A stretch of DNA of 30,574 bases, taken from CAYOLL01 sp964404765 [NCBI: uncultured Gemmatimonadota bacterium] (lineage in GTDB: Bacteria; 4572-55). The notes beneath the pieces were generated by a model. That model searched no databases and was not told the DNA's origin. It saw only the letters and a program-made list of their open reading frames with translations. Shown here piece by piece: positions 22,858 through 30,574 of this stretch; the first letter of the stretch is position 1, and every line of letters starts with the position of its first letter. Position numbers and translations under genes: made by a program. The stretch is from contig CAYOLL010000066.1 in the NCBI GenBank assembly GCA_964404765.1, forward strand, positions 1 through 30,574, read 5' to 3'.

Positions 22858-24885
22858 ATGCTCGGATTAAAAACAACGCTTAGATTCAAATTTTTGATGA
22901 CGCTCTTTCTCATTCTTCCGGCAGGCGTCATGGCCCAGGAAGCCACGGATTTTGAGGATGTTTCCTTAGAAGACCTGCTCAACACGACCGTCACCGTCGC
23001 CTCCAACAAAGCCATGACGCTGCAGGAATCGCCGGGCATTGTGACCCTGATCACCCGCGACGAAATCGCCCATAGCGGCGCGCGCGATTTGATGGATGCG
23101 CTGCGCTATGTGCCCGGCCTGAGCTTTGGCGTGGATGTGGCCAGCGTTGTCGGCATTGGTGTGCGGGGACAATGGGCCCACGAAGGTAAAGCGCTGCTGC
23201 TGATCAATGGCCTGGAAATGAACGAAGTGCGCTATGCCACGCTGCAATTCGGCCACCATTTTCCGATTGATCAGATCGAGCGGATTGAGATTATTCGCGG
23301 GCCTGGGTCGGCCATTTACGGCGGTTTTGCCGAGCTGGCGGTCATCAACGTGGTGACGCGCGGTCAGGCCAATTTTAATGGCGTTGAGGTCAGCAGTTTT
23401 TACAGTCGCCAAAAGGAGGGCTTGGGTCGGGCCTTTTTGAATGTCAACTTGGCCAAAACGATTACCCCCCGGAGCGGGTTTGACGCCGGTTTTTTCATTG
23501 GCGACGGACAGCGCAGCGATCGCGTTTACACCAGCATTGGCGGGGAAAGCTTCGACATGGCGGGGAACTCCGATATTAAGCCGATTTTTGCCCGGGCAAA
23601 TCTTTCAATTAAAGGTCTGGAAGCGCGCATGATCTATGACCGCTATAAACTTTATAACCGGCAAAATGATATTCACAACCTATCCCAGCCAATCCCGCGA
23701 AGTTTTGGCAGCTTTATGCTCCTGCTCACCCGCCCGTTTAAGTTCAAAAATGACCGGCTCGCAGTGACGCCGGAATTCGGTTTTAAACGACAGGCGGCCT
23801 GGAATCAGCAAGATCGCGTCTTTGAAGACGAGCTTTTCTTCGATGACCTGAAAGTGGATCGTTATTCCGGCAAGCTCACCCTGTCTTACGATCCGACCCC
23901 GCAGTTGAATGTCCTGACCGGCGGCCAATTTTACTACGATCATTCGGCCACATCGGATCATTACGAAGAATTGTATCCTGATTATTTTGACAACGGCAAG
24001 CGTTCGATTTCTTTTACCAGCGTGGCGGCCTTGGGTCAAATCATCTACCAATTACCGACAGCCAATGTGACGGCCGGGTTTCGCTACGATCACCACAGCG
24101 ATGGCGGCAGCGCCTTTGTCCCGCGCCTGAGCTTGACCCGCAAATGGCTGCGCTGGCATGCCAAGCTGCTGGCCAGCCAGGCCTTTCGCGTACCGGTTTT
24201 GGAGAACATCATTACCCCGCTTGGCGCGGCGGTGCGGCCGGAAAAAATGACCGTGTTTGAGGCCGAGTTGGGCGCGCGCCTTCGGGAATCGCTGTCCCTG
24301 ACCGGAAATATATTTTGGATCCGCACCAAAGACCCGATCATCTACCGGTCGGTGGTTACGAACCCCGAAACGGGTGAGGGACCGAGTGGCTACGACAACT
24401 ATGGCAAAACCGGCAGCCGCGGCTTCGAGTTGGAGGCCCGCTATCGCCATAAAACGCAGTATGCGACCGTGACCTACTCCTTCTATCAGGCGCACAGCAA
24501 TGAGGTGGCCGATTATGTTGTGCCCGGCCATGACCGGGTTTACGTGGGCATGCCGGCCCATAAGCTGACCCTGAACGGCCATTATGCCCTGACGAATCAT
24601 GTCTCGGTCAACCCGGCGGCGCTGTGGTACAGCGCCCAATATGCCTACACGACCCTTGACGAGGACACCAACCCCGTGATCGCCAAATTAGCCGCTTACA
24701 CGCTGCTCAATCTTAACATCATGTATCACGACTTTTTAAGGCCGGGCTTGACGGTCTGCTTGGGTTTCTACAACCTGCTGGATACGGACGAACCAATAAC
24801 CGAACCGTATAACGGCTACTACTCGCCGACGCCGGGGCCTTCGCGGGAGATGAGCTTGAAGGCGAATTGGGCGGTTTCGTTTTGA
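22858..24885 (+). CDS. TonB-dependent outer-membrane receptor
   Basis: The 675-residue protein has a signal peptide ending at VMAQ (about residue 24), then a short N-terminal SLEDLLNTTVTVASN segment. A plug domain follows (about 45-160: SPGIVTLITRDEI, RDLMDALRYVPGLSF, IERIEIIRGPGSAIYGGFAELAVINVVT), then a 22-strand-type barrel to a terminal Phe (WAVSF), as required for barrel assembly. Such receptors import siderophores, cobalamin or other scarce ligands using TonB energy; the substrate cannot be told. The open frame extends upstream inside priA, but the ATG at 22858 is preceded by GAAAGG and begins the signal peptide. A partial second copy of its 3' end lies at 25307-25458. Confidence 0.92.
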   Translation: MLGLKTTLRFKFLMTLFLILPAGVMAQEATDFEDVSLEDLLNTTVTVASNKAMTLQESPGIVTLITRDEIAHSGARDLMDALRYVPGLSFGVDVASVVGIGVRGQWAHEGKALLLINGLEMNEVRYATLQFGHHFPIDQIERIEIIRGPGSAIYGGFAELAVINVVTRGQANFNGVEVSSFYSRQKEGLGRAFLNVNLAKTITPRSGFDAGFFIGDGQRSDRVYTSIGGESFDMAGNSDIKPIFARANLSIKGLEARMIYDRYKLYNRQNDIHNLSQPIPRSFGSFMLLLTRPFKFKNDRLAVTPEFGFKRQAAWNQQDRVFEDELFFDDLKVDRYSGKLTLSYDPTPQLNVLTGGQFYYDHSATSDHYEELYPDYFDNGKRSISFTSVAALGQIIYQLPTANVTAGFRYDHHSDGGSAFVPRLSLTRKWLRWHAKLLASQAFRVPVLENIITPLGAAVRPEKMTVFEAELGARLRESLSLTGNIFWIRTKDPIIYRSVVTNPETGEGPSGYDNYGKTGSRGFELEARYRHKTQYATVTYSFYQAHSNEVADYVVPGHDRVYVGMPAHKLTLNGHYALTNHVSVNPAALWYSAQYAYTTLDEDTNPVIAKLAAYTLLNLNIMYHDFLRPGLTVCLGFYNLLDTDEPITEPYNGYYSPTPGPSREMSLKANWAVSF

Positions 24886-24991
24886 GGCAAGAAAGCCGAC
24901 AAAACGCCGGGGATTTGCCACAATGCCCCAGAGAAAGGTGATAGCTTGACCAATTGAAAACCTTAAAATCCATTGTCGTAAAGGAGTTATT

Positions 24992-25288
24992 ATGAAAGAT
25001 GAATTATTTGACGAACTTATTCAAAGCGTTAAAGAAGGCGGAGCTATTTTACGGGGCGAGAAAGAGCCAAGCCGACGGTTTGTTATTCCTATTCCTGATA
25101 TTAAATTGGTGCGGGATTCTTTTGGTTTAAGTCAAGAAAATTTTGCCCGGATGCTGGGAATCAGCCCTTCCACGTTACAAAGTTGGGAGCAAGGACGCAA
25201 AAACCCGGCTGGTCCGGCCCGACTTTTATTGCAGATTGCCGCAAAACACCCTGAAGCCGTGTTAGACACGATTCAAAAAGTGGGTTAA
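24992..25288 (+). CDS. Orphan NadS/HigA-type HTH antitoxin-like regulator
   Basis: The 98-residue protein has the typical N-terminus of this family (MKDELFDELIQSVKEGGAIL, then EPSRRF). A Cro/C1-type HTH at about 42-80 follows (SFGLSQENFARMLGISPSTLQSWEQGRKNPAGPARLLLQIA). Relatives are antitoxins of RelE/HigB-like toxins encoded immediately upstream. No toxin gene is present here: the upstream 106 bases are non-coding and then the receptor gene begins. A good AAGGAG ribosome site precedes the ATG. It is probably a solitary antitoxin or regulator left behind after loss of its partner. Its position between two copies of the receptor's 3' end suggests it arrived by recombination. Confidence 0.85.
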   Translation: MKDELFDELIQSVKEGGAILRGEKEPSRRFVIPIPDIKLVRDSFGLSQENFARMLGISPSTLQSWEQGRKNPAGPARLLLQIAAKHPEAVLDTIQKVG

Positions 25289-25306
25289 AGATTTATGGCC
25301 CAGGCG

Positions 25307-25458
25307 GACACAAACCCCGTCATCGCCCAATTAGACGCTTGGGTTTTTACAACCTGCTGGACACGGACGAACCGATAACCGAACCGTATAACGGCTACTA
25401 CTCGCCCACGCCGGGGCCTTCGCGGGAGATGAGCTTGAAGGTGAATTGGTTGCTTTAG
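25307..25458 (+). pseudogene. Decayed duplicate of the TonB receptor 3' end
   Basis: From 25307 the DNA matches the receptor gene around TNPVIAKLAA. It then jumps, with a deletion of the intervening codons and a frame change, to a block matching the last receptor codons (GFYNLLDTDEP through PSREMSLK), ending VNWLL and TAG at 25456-25458 instead of ANWAVSF. The nucleotide match over the last part is nearly base for base. There is no start or upstream frame. It is the relic of a second, tandem receptor gene or of a recombination event. Confidence 0.88.
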
Positions 25459-25478
25459 CGCGATTCGCCTAAAGCGCG
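25458..25478. repeat. GCGCGATTCGCC-type short repeat, first copy
   Basis: GCGCGATTCGCCTAAAGCGCG lies immediately at the stop codon of the receptor fragment. Related copies occur at 29305-29326 (at the cyclase gene's stop) and from 30183 (overlapping the Fic gene's end). The placement at gene ends resembles REP-type elements. Confidence 0.6.
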
Positions 25479-25504
25479 TTTTGAAACTATACAGGAGACA
25501 TAAT

Positions 25505-28500
25505 ATGAACTGTCCCAACTGCCGCCACGACAACCCGTCCGGCAACAAATTTTGCGCGGAATGCGGCGTTAAGCTGCCGATCCCGAACATCTGCCCCGCT
25601 TGCCGGACGGAAAATCCCGCCGGGACCAAGTTCTGTTCCGAATGCGGCGCAAAATTGACCGCCGCCGCGCCCGTCCCGCCGCCACCGGCCCCGCTGCCAC
25701 AAACTGCGCCCCAACCCGCGCCGGAGCAGCTCAAAACGCTGACCGTCCTCTTTTCCGACATCTCCGGCTTTACGGCTATGAGCGAGAAGCTCAATCCCGA
25801 CGAAGTGGACGAGATCATGAAGCAGTGCTTTGCCCCGCTGGCCGAGGCCATCCGCAAAAACGGCGGCACGGTCATCAAATACGTGGGCGATGCCATCATG
25901 GCGGTCTTTGGCATGGAGCGGGCGCTGGAGGACGATCCGGTTCGGGCCGGCCGCACGGCCTTAGCCATGCAGGCCGCGCTGGCTGCCACCAGCGAAAGTC
26001 TGCTCAAGGACAAAGGCTTTGCCCTGAAGATGCGCATCGGCCTCAATACCGGGCTGGTCAAGGTGACGGAAATCGGCGGCAAGGCGGATTTGATCGGCGA
26101 CGCGGTCAATCTGGCCTCGCGCCTCGAACATGCCGCGCCCATCGGCGGCGTGCTGCTCAGCTACGAGACCTTCAAGCACATCAGGGGGCTGTTCGATGTC
26201 AAAGAGCTGGAGCCGATCAGCGTCAAGGGCAAGTCCGAGCCGATTCAGGTCTACGAGCTGCTCAGCGAGCGGGAGCGCGGCATCCGCGTCGGTACGCGCG
26301 GCATTGCCGGAATTGAAGTGCGGATGTTTGGCCGGGATACGGAGCTCAAGACCCTGCTCAATGCCTTTGAGCGCACGGTCGAGTCCCGACAGCCCGGCTT
26401 TGTGGCCATCGTGGGCGAGGCCGGGCAGGGCAAGAGCCGGATGGAATATGAGTTTCATCATTATATTGAAGATTTCCCGGATGTGGTGATTTACAATAAG
26501 GGCGGCAATCTGCCGGTGAATCCCATGTCGCTGTTTCCCTTTTATCGCATTATCTGCGAGAAAGCCAAGATCAAAGACGACGAGAGCAAGGCCTCGGCCC
26601 AGCAGAAATTGGAGGAAATGGTTGTCCGAGCGATGTCTGATGATGTAACCTTGCGAAAGGTTGAGGTGGAAACTCCCGACGGTCTTGCGCCAAAACCTGC
26701 GCCAAGTTTGGAGATGACCGACGCCCTGCGCGAGCAAATCCACTTCATCGCCGAGTTGATCGGCTTTGAGTATGAGGACAGCCCGTTTATCAAAGGCATT
26801 CGCGGCAGCGATCCCAAACAGATTCAGATGCGCGGCTTTTTCGCCTTTCAGAAACTCTTTGCCCGCATCGCCGCTCAGCAGCCGTATGTGCTGATTTTTG
26901 AAGACATTCACTGGGCCGATGAGTCTACCCTGCGCCTGATTGATCAACTGATCACCTCCATCCACGATGTGCCTTTGCTCATTCTGGGCCTGGCCCGGCC
27001 GGAACTGTATGAACGACACGCCTGGTTCAACAAAAGCGGGGCCAACCGCAGCCGCGTGGACATCCTGCCCTTGACCCAAAAAGACCGCGCCGCCTTTATC
27101 CGCCACATCCTGCAACGCTGCGCGGAGACGCCGGACGAACTGGTCGAGCTGATTGACCGCCGCAGCGAGGGCAATCCCTTTTTTGTGGAAGAGCTGATCC
27201 GCATGTTGATAGATTGCAAGGTGATTGTTCGCCCGGACGCCCAAGCCCTAAAGGTCTCGGAGACGCTTAGGGTTTTACCCGAAGAAAAATGGCGGCTGGA
27301 TCTGAACGGGCTGCATAAAACCGTCATTCCCACCACCATCGACGGCGTCATTCAGGCTCGGATAGATCAATTGACCGAGACTCAGAAGCGCGTTATCAGC
27401 CAATCGGCGGTGGTGGGCCGGATGTTCTGGAAGGAGCTTTTGGCCTATTTTGAAGGGCATGAGCCAGACCCTCAAAACCCCCAAGACCCAAAGGGTTTCC
27501 AAAAACCCTTAGGGTTTGAACTTAAGTTGATTGAAGAGACGCTCAACTCGCTGCAAGGCTTAGAGTTAGTCTACCGGCGCTTTGTCTCCACGCTGGAGGG
27601 CAGCGACGAGTACATCTTTAAGCACATCCTGACCCGGGAAGTGGTCTATCGCAATACCTTGCGCAAGGTGAAGCTGCTGTATCATCGTTTGGCCGGCGAG
27701 TGGCTGGAGCGGAAAGAGGCGGCGGTGGTGGAGAAGTTCAGCGACCTGATCGCTCACCACTACGAGCACGGCGAGATGTGGGATAAGGCCGTCGAGTATT
27801 ACCAAAAAGCGGGCGACCGAGCCAAAGCCGACTATAGCAACGACGACGCTCACCGGCACTACGCCGGCGCGCTACGGCTGATGGACAAGTGCCGCGAGGC
27901 CGACCGCCCGGCGCGGGAGTTGGCCATTCGCATCGCCCTAGATGGTCTGTACGAGCTGGCCGGTCAGGGCGAGGCCCAGGCAGAGAACCTGATCCGGGCC
28001 CGGGCGGTGGCGGAGCAGACCGGCAACCCGACCGACCGGGCCGACGCGCTCAATCACTTGGGTGGGTTGTATTGGCGGACCCGCCAATTTGACAAAAGTT
28101 CGGAAGTTTTGGCTGAAGCCCGGCAACTGGCCGTGGCCGCCGGCTACCGCCGGGGCGAAGCGTATAGCTTGAATGTGCAGGGCAATGTGTTTAGCGCGAA
28201 AAGGGATTGGCAGCAGGCCATAGCCCATTTTGAGCGGGCCTTAGCCATTGACCGCGAGATCAGCGACCGGTCAGGCGAAGGGACACGGCTGGGCAGTCTG
28301 GGTATTGCCTATTACAACTCCGGTCAGACCGAGCAAGGACTGGCCTATACCGAGCAGGCGCTGGCGATTGCCAAAGAGATCGGCGATAAACAACATGAAG
28401 GAGTCTGGCTGGGCAGTCTGGGGATTGCCTATACCAACTCCGATCAGACCGAACAAGGGCGGGCCTATACCGAGCAGGCGCTGGCGATTGCCAAAGAGAT

Positions 28501-29305
28501 CGGCGATAAACGAGGTGAAGGAGTCTGGCTGGGCAGTCTGGGGATTGCCTATACCAACTCCGATCAGACCGAACAAGGGCGGGCCTATACCGAGCAGGCG
28601 CTGGCGATTGCCAAAGAGATCGGCGATAAACTATGTGAAGGAATCTGGCTGGGCAATCTGGGTTATGCCTATCTCACTTCAGGTCAGACCGAGCAAGCAC
28701 TGGTCTATACGGAACAGGCGCTGGCGATTGTCAAAGATATTGGCGATAAACGACTCGAAGGATGGTGTCTGGGCGTTTTGGGCAGTGTGTATAGCAATTC
28801 AGGTCAGATCGAGAAATCGCTGGTCTATACCGAGCAGGCGCTGGCGATTGCCAAAGAGATCGGCGATAAACAAAGCGAAGGATCTTGGCTGGGCAATCTG
28901 GGGATTGCCTATCAGCGCCTGAGTCAGCTTGAGAAAGCCATTGAATATTCAGAACAGGCATTGATCGTAGCGAAAGAAATTGGACGCAAACAGACCGAAA
29001 GCGAAACCTGCAGCAATCTATCCGTTGTCTATTATCTCAAAGACGATGCGGAGAAGGTGCAGGTCTATTGTCAGCAGAGCTTAGCGGTGGAGTCCGCCGA
29101 TTCCTATACGGCTTACGGCAAAAGCCTGGCTCTGCTGCTCACCGGTCAAACAACGGCCGCGCTGGCCGCCTACCCGCAGGCTCGGGCCGCTCATCCGGGC
29201 AAGCATGTCATAAAAGAGCATATTGATAGCTTTTTGACCTCGTTGCGGCAAGCGCCCACCCCGCCGCCCGGTCTGGAGGATGTGCTAAAACTGCTGGAAG
29301 CGTAG
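25505..29305 (+). CDS. Zinc-ribbon / class III nucleotide cyclase / AAA ATPase / TPR protein
   Basis: This 1266-residue cytosolic protein opens with two zinc ribbons (CxxC at 3/6, 17/20, 30/33, 44/47) and a Pro-rich linker. A class III adenylate/guanylate cyclase domain follows (about 76-260) with metal Asp D85 (LFSDISGF) and D129 (YVGDAIMAVFG), so it looks catalytically competent. Next is a STAND-like ATPase (about 285-560; Walker A GEAGQGKS at 304-311, Walker B LIFEDIHWADE at 463-473), then about 740-1220 of TPRs. The ATG at 25505 has AGGAG in front; the TTG at 25481 is not needed. Palindromic repeat sequences are embedded in frame near residues 381-386, 581-590 and 654-672. It probably makes a cyclic nucleotide in response to a TPR-bound signal. 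The cNMP-binding activator at 13369 is a possible, unproven client. Confidence 0.92.
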   Translation: MNCPNCRHDNPSGNKFCAECGVKLPIPNICPACRTENPAGTKFCSECGAKLTAAAPVPPPPAPLPQTAPQPAPEQLKTLTVLFSDISGFTAMSEKLNPDEVDEIMKQCFAPLAEAIRKNGGTVIKYVGDAIMAVFGMERALEDDPVRAGRTALAMQAALAATSESLLKDKGFALKMRIGLNTGLVKVTEIGGKADLIGDAVNLASRLEHAAPIGGVLLSYETFKHIRGLFDVKELEPISVKGKSEPIQVYELLSERERGIRVGTRGIAGIEVRMFGRDTELKTLLNAFERTVESRQPGFVAIVGEAGQGKSRMEYEFHHYIEDFPDVVIYNKGGNLPVNPMSLFPFYRIICEKAKIKDDESKASAQQKLEEMVVRAMSDDVTLRKVEVETPDGLAPKPAPSLEMTDALREQIHFIAELIGFEYEDSPFIKGIRGSDPKQIQMRGFFAFQKLFARIAAQQPYVLIFEDIHWADESTLRLIDQLITSIHDVPLLILGLARPELYERHAWFNKSGANRSRVDILPLTQKDRAAFIRHILQRCAETPDELVELIDRRSEGNPFFVEELIRMLIDCKVIVRPDAQALKVSETLRVLPEEKWRLDLNGLHKTVIPTTIDGVIQARIDQLTETQKRVISQSAVVGRMFWKELLAYFEGHEPDPQNPQDPKGFQKPLGFELKLIEETLNSLQGLELVYRRFVSTLEGSDEYIFKHILTREVVYRNTLRKVKLLYHRLAGEWLERKEAAVVEKFSDLIAHHYEHGEMWDKAVEYYQKAGDRAKADYSNDDAHRHYAGALRLMDKCREADRPARELAIRIALDGLYELAGQGEAQAENLIRARAVAEQTGNPTDRADALNHLGGLYWRTRQFDKSSEVLAEARQLAVAAGYRRGEAYSLNVQGNVFSAKRDWQQAIAHFERALAIDREISDRSGEGTRLGSLGIAYYNSGQTEQGLAYTEQALAIAKEIGDKQHEGVWLGSLGIAYTNSDQTEQGRAYTEQALAIAKEIGDKRGEGVWLGSLGIAYTNSDQTEQGRAYTEQALAIAKEIGDKLCEGIWLGNLGYAYLTSGQTEQALVYTEQALAIVKDIGDKRLEGWCLGVLGSVYSNSGQIEKSLVYTEQALAIAKEIGDKQSEGSWLGNLGIAYQRLSQLEKAIEYSEQALIVAKEIGRKQTESETCSNLSVVYYLKDDAEKVQVYCQQSLAVESADSYTAYGKSLALLLTGQTTAALAAYPQARAAHPGKHVIKEHIDSFLTSLRQAPTPPPGLEDVLKLLEA
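26647..26662. repeat. Dispersed palindrome inside the cyclase gene
   Basis: AACCTTGCGAAAGGTT differs by one extra A from the intergenic repeat arm at 9511-9525. It is read in frame within the ATPase domain, between EEMVVRAMSDD and the ETPDGLAPKPAPSLEM segment, which looks like a low-conservation insert. Confidence 0.55.
27246..27272. repeat. In-frame palindrome in the cyclase gene (CCCTAAAGGTCTC type)
   Basis: CCCTAAAGGTCTC and GAGACGCTTAGGG form a 13-bp inverted repeat with two mismatches around a single G. It encodes ALKVSETLR between the ATPase domain and the next module. It has the look of an intergenic palindromic repeat that landed inside a gene without breaking the frame. Confidence 0.55.
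27467..27517. repeat. In-frame ACCC/GGGT repeat in the cyclase gene
   Basis: A stretch made of ACCC and GGGTTT units, ending in the palindrome AAACCC-TTA-GGGTTT (27503-27517), encodes the low-complexity peptide PDPQNPQDPKGFQKPLGFE. It interrupts what would otherwise read smoothly from AYFEGHE to LKLIEETLNSLQGLELVYRR. Confidence 0.6.
28321..28980 (+). repeat. Tandem 120-bp repeats encoding 40-residue TPRs
   Basis: At least five units with an exact 120-bp period lie in the cyclase gene. The units 28381-28500 and 28501-28620 differ at only 3 of 120 positions, all in two adjacent codons. Later units are progressively more diverged. The encoded consensus is YTEQALAIAKEIGDKxxEG followed by WLGSLGIAYxxSxQTEQ. 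This is a recent in-gene expansion. Confidence 0.9.
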
Positions 29306-29401
29306 CGCGATTCGCCTTAATCGCGCAGTCGTTCACTTGCATAAAAAAGTTCAGGCAAATCGTGCTTTCATTCAGGCAACACTCACAAAATAGGCATTTC
29401 G
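29305..29401. repeat. Direct repeat flanking the Fic gene, left copy
   Basis: It begins with the palindrome GCGCGATT-CGCCTT-AATCGCGC (29305-29326), continues through a TCGTT...ATAAAAAA stretch, and ends in AAATAGGCATTTCGC (29387-29401). The same order of blocks recurs at 30183-30245 on the other side of the Fic gene. Confidence 0.7.
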
Positions 29402-29418
29402 CACAACAAGAGCATCCT

Positions 29419-30198
29419 ATGAATCTGACCGACCGCCGCTATTTTGAAGCCTATTTCCAATCCGTAGGCCATAACATTGAAGCCTGGCATGGCGCCTTCG
29501 ATTTCAACGCCGCTGCCGGTGATTTGGGCTATCGCACGGTCGCGTCCGCCGTGTATTCGTCCAATATCGAAGGCAATCCGCTCGACTTCAACTCGTTTAT
29601 GAATCGGCGTCAGGCCAAAGCAAAACTGAAAGCGCACAAAGACGTGGCCGAGATCGAAAACCTGATTGCCGCCTACGATCTGGCCCGGCAAAGTCCCCTG
29701 ACCGAAGCAAATTTCTTGCGCGCCCACGGCCTGCTGTCCAAAACGCTGCTGATCAAAAGCAAGCGCGGCCGCTACCGGAATGAGCGTGTCGGCATCTTCA
29801 GCGAGCGCGGGCTGGTCTATGTGGCGGTAGAACCGGAATATGTGGCCCGGGAAATGGCCGAGTTTTTTGATCAAATCGCAGTGCTCGCACCCGGCAAGCT
29901 GACTTTGGCTGAGGCTTTTTATCATGCGTCCCTGGCCCATCTGCGCCTGGCCCATATCCATCCCTTTGCCGACGGCAACGGTCGGGCCGCCCGACTGTTG
30001 GAAAAGTGGCTGCTGACCACGCTCATCGGCGCGGAGGCCTGGCAAATTCCGTCCGAAAAATACTACTGGGATCATCGGGCCGATTATTATCGCCACATCA
30101 ACCTGGGCGTCAATTATTATGCGTTGGATTACAGCCGCTGCCTGCCTTTTTTGGAGATGTTGGCGAGTTGTTTAAAATCATCGCGCGATTTACCGTAA
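29419..30198 (+). CDS. Fic-domain protein with N-terminal inhibitory motif (class II)
   Basis: Fic proteins transfer AMP, or sometimes other groups, from nucleotides onto target side chains. The 259-residue protein has the catalytic motif HPFADGNGR (complete, with the essential His) near residues 175-185. An N-terminal inhibitory helix motif SSNIEGN (about 49-55) carries a Glu that normally blocks ATP, as in class II Fic proteins. I start it at the ATG at 29419 rather than 29362, because the extra 19 residues come from the flanking repeat. Its last codons (SSRDLP and stop) lie within the right-hand repeat. It is monocistronic and bracketed by direct repeats, which suggests insertion as a cassette. 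The target is unknown. Confidence 0.92.
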   Translation: MNLTDRRYFEAYFQSVGHNIEAWHGAFDFNAAAGDLGYRTVASAVYSSNIEGNPLDFNSFMNRRQAKAKLKAHKDVAEIENLIAAYDLARQSPLTEANFLRAHGLLSKTLLIKSKRGRYRNERVGIFSERGLVYVAVEPEYVAREMAEFFDQIAVLAPGKLTLAEAFYHASLAHLRLAHIHPFADGNGRAARLLEKWLLTTLIGAEAWQIPSEKYYWDHRADYYRHINLGVNYYALDYSRCLPFLEMLASCLKSSRDLP

Positions 30199-30245
30199 TC
30201 GAGCTGTCGTTTAACCTATAAAAAACCGCGAAATAGGCATTTCGC
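30183..30245. repeat. Direct repeat flanking the Fic gene, right copy
   Basis: GCGCGATT...AATCG, then TCGTT...ATAAAAAA and AAATAGGCATTTCGC, match the left copy at 29305-29401 in order, though shorter in the middle. The end forms the hairpin GCGAAAT-AGGC-ATTTCGC (30228-30245). It overlaps the Fic stop codon. Confidence 0.7.
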
Positions 30246-30277
30246 GCTACATGACACGATAAGAAAGGAACCCAACT

Positions 30278-30574
<297 letters not shown>

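Noticed and set aside
24899-24935. Possible terminator after the TonB receptor gene
   Set aside because: Only GGGG/CCCC with a bulged, weak stem can be drawn and there is no U-run.
25285-26142. Minus-strand open frame of about 285 codons
   Set aside because: It runs antisense through the receptor fragment and the cyclase N-terminus; its Gly/Ala/Ser-rich text is a shadow of the real gene.
25961-27244. Long open frame (about 427 codons) on the minus strand
   Set aside because: It lies wholly antisense to the well-supported cyclase/ATPase gene, has no recognisable domains, and follows from GC-rich codon bias.
28321-28980. Regular repeats that might suggest a CRISPR array
   Set aside because: The period is 120 bp with no spacers, and the repeats translate in frame as 40-residue TPRs.

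Overview
The window is about 30.6 kb of bacterial chromosome with mid-range GC, dense in genes but with untidy gaps full of short palindromic repeats. A secreted protein ends in a NYPNPF-type Por/FlgD-like sorting domain, and a fragment of a second such tail lies nearby. Together with a double-zinc-ribbon cyclase/AAA/TPR protein, PD40 propeller lipoproteins and a TonB-dependent receptor, this points to a Gram-negative of the FCB superphylum (Bacteroidota, Ignavibacteriota, Calditrichota or KSB1-like). That placement is inferred from domain style, not from a marker gene.

Layout. 57-1580 (-): M32 carboxypeptidase. 1581-2127: a gap with a palindromic repeat element and a compact promoter/operator region. 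2128-3514: an overlapping HigB-like toxin and a long antitoxin carrying an ImmA/IrrE-type HEIGH peptidase domain. 3515-3785: a second palindromic element. 3786-6241: yebC, ruvC and a GAF/PAS sensor that stops inside its second PAS domain. 6385-9391: a slipin and a lone methylmalonyl-CoA mutase small subunit. 9655-10755: ddl. 10839-11432 (-): a lipoprotein.

11630-20108 is the most coherent and interesting block. It holds a 571-residue protein with a nucleoside-phosphorylase-like C-terminus. Next comes a cyclic-nucleotide-binding sigma-54 activator, split by an apparent one-base frameshift. Three copies of an 18-bp dyad follow it, then a terminator, then a near-consensus sigma-54 promoter (TGGCAC-N5-TTGCG). 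Downstream is a run of four exported proteins: a secreted protein of unknown function, a beta-propeller, a large FN3/matrixin-like/TPR/sorting-domain protein without a visible zinc-protease motif, and a PD40 lipoprotein. I read this as one regulatory circuit: the activator binds the dyads and switches on the exported-protein operon through sigma-54.

20189-20269 is the relic of a sorting-domain gene. 20390-22822 is priA and 22858-24885 a TonB-dependent receptor. An orphan antitoxin-type HTH gene (24992-25288) follows, sitting between the receptor's 3' end and a decayed second copy of that 3' end. 25505-29305 encodes a 1266-residue zinc ribbon/nucleotide cyclase/ATPase/TPR protein with near-identical 120-bp repeats and palindromic repeat sequences embedded in frame. 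29419-30198 is a Fic protein flanked by direct repeats. hutU (urocanate hydratase) begins at 30278 and runs off the window. No tRNA, rRNA, CRISPR array or intact transposase was seen.
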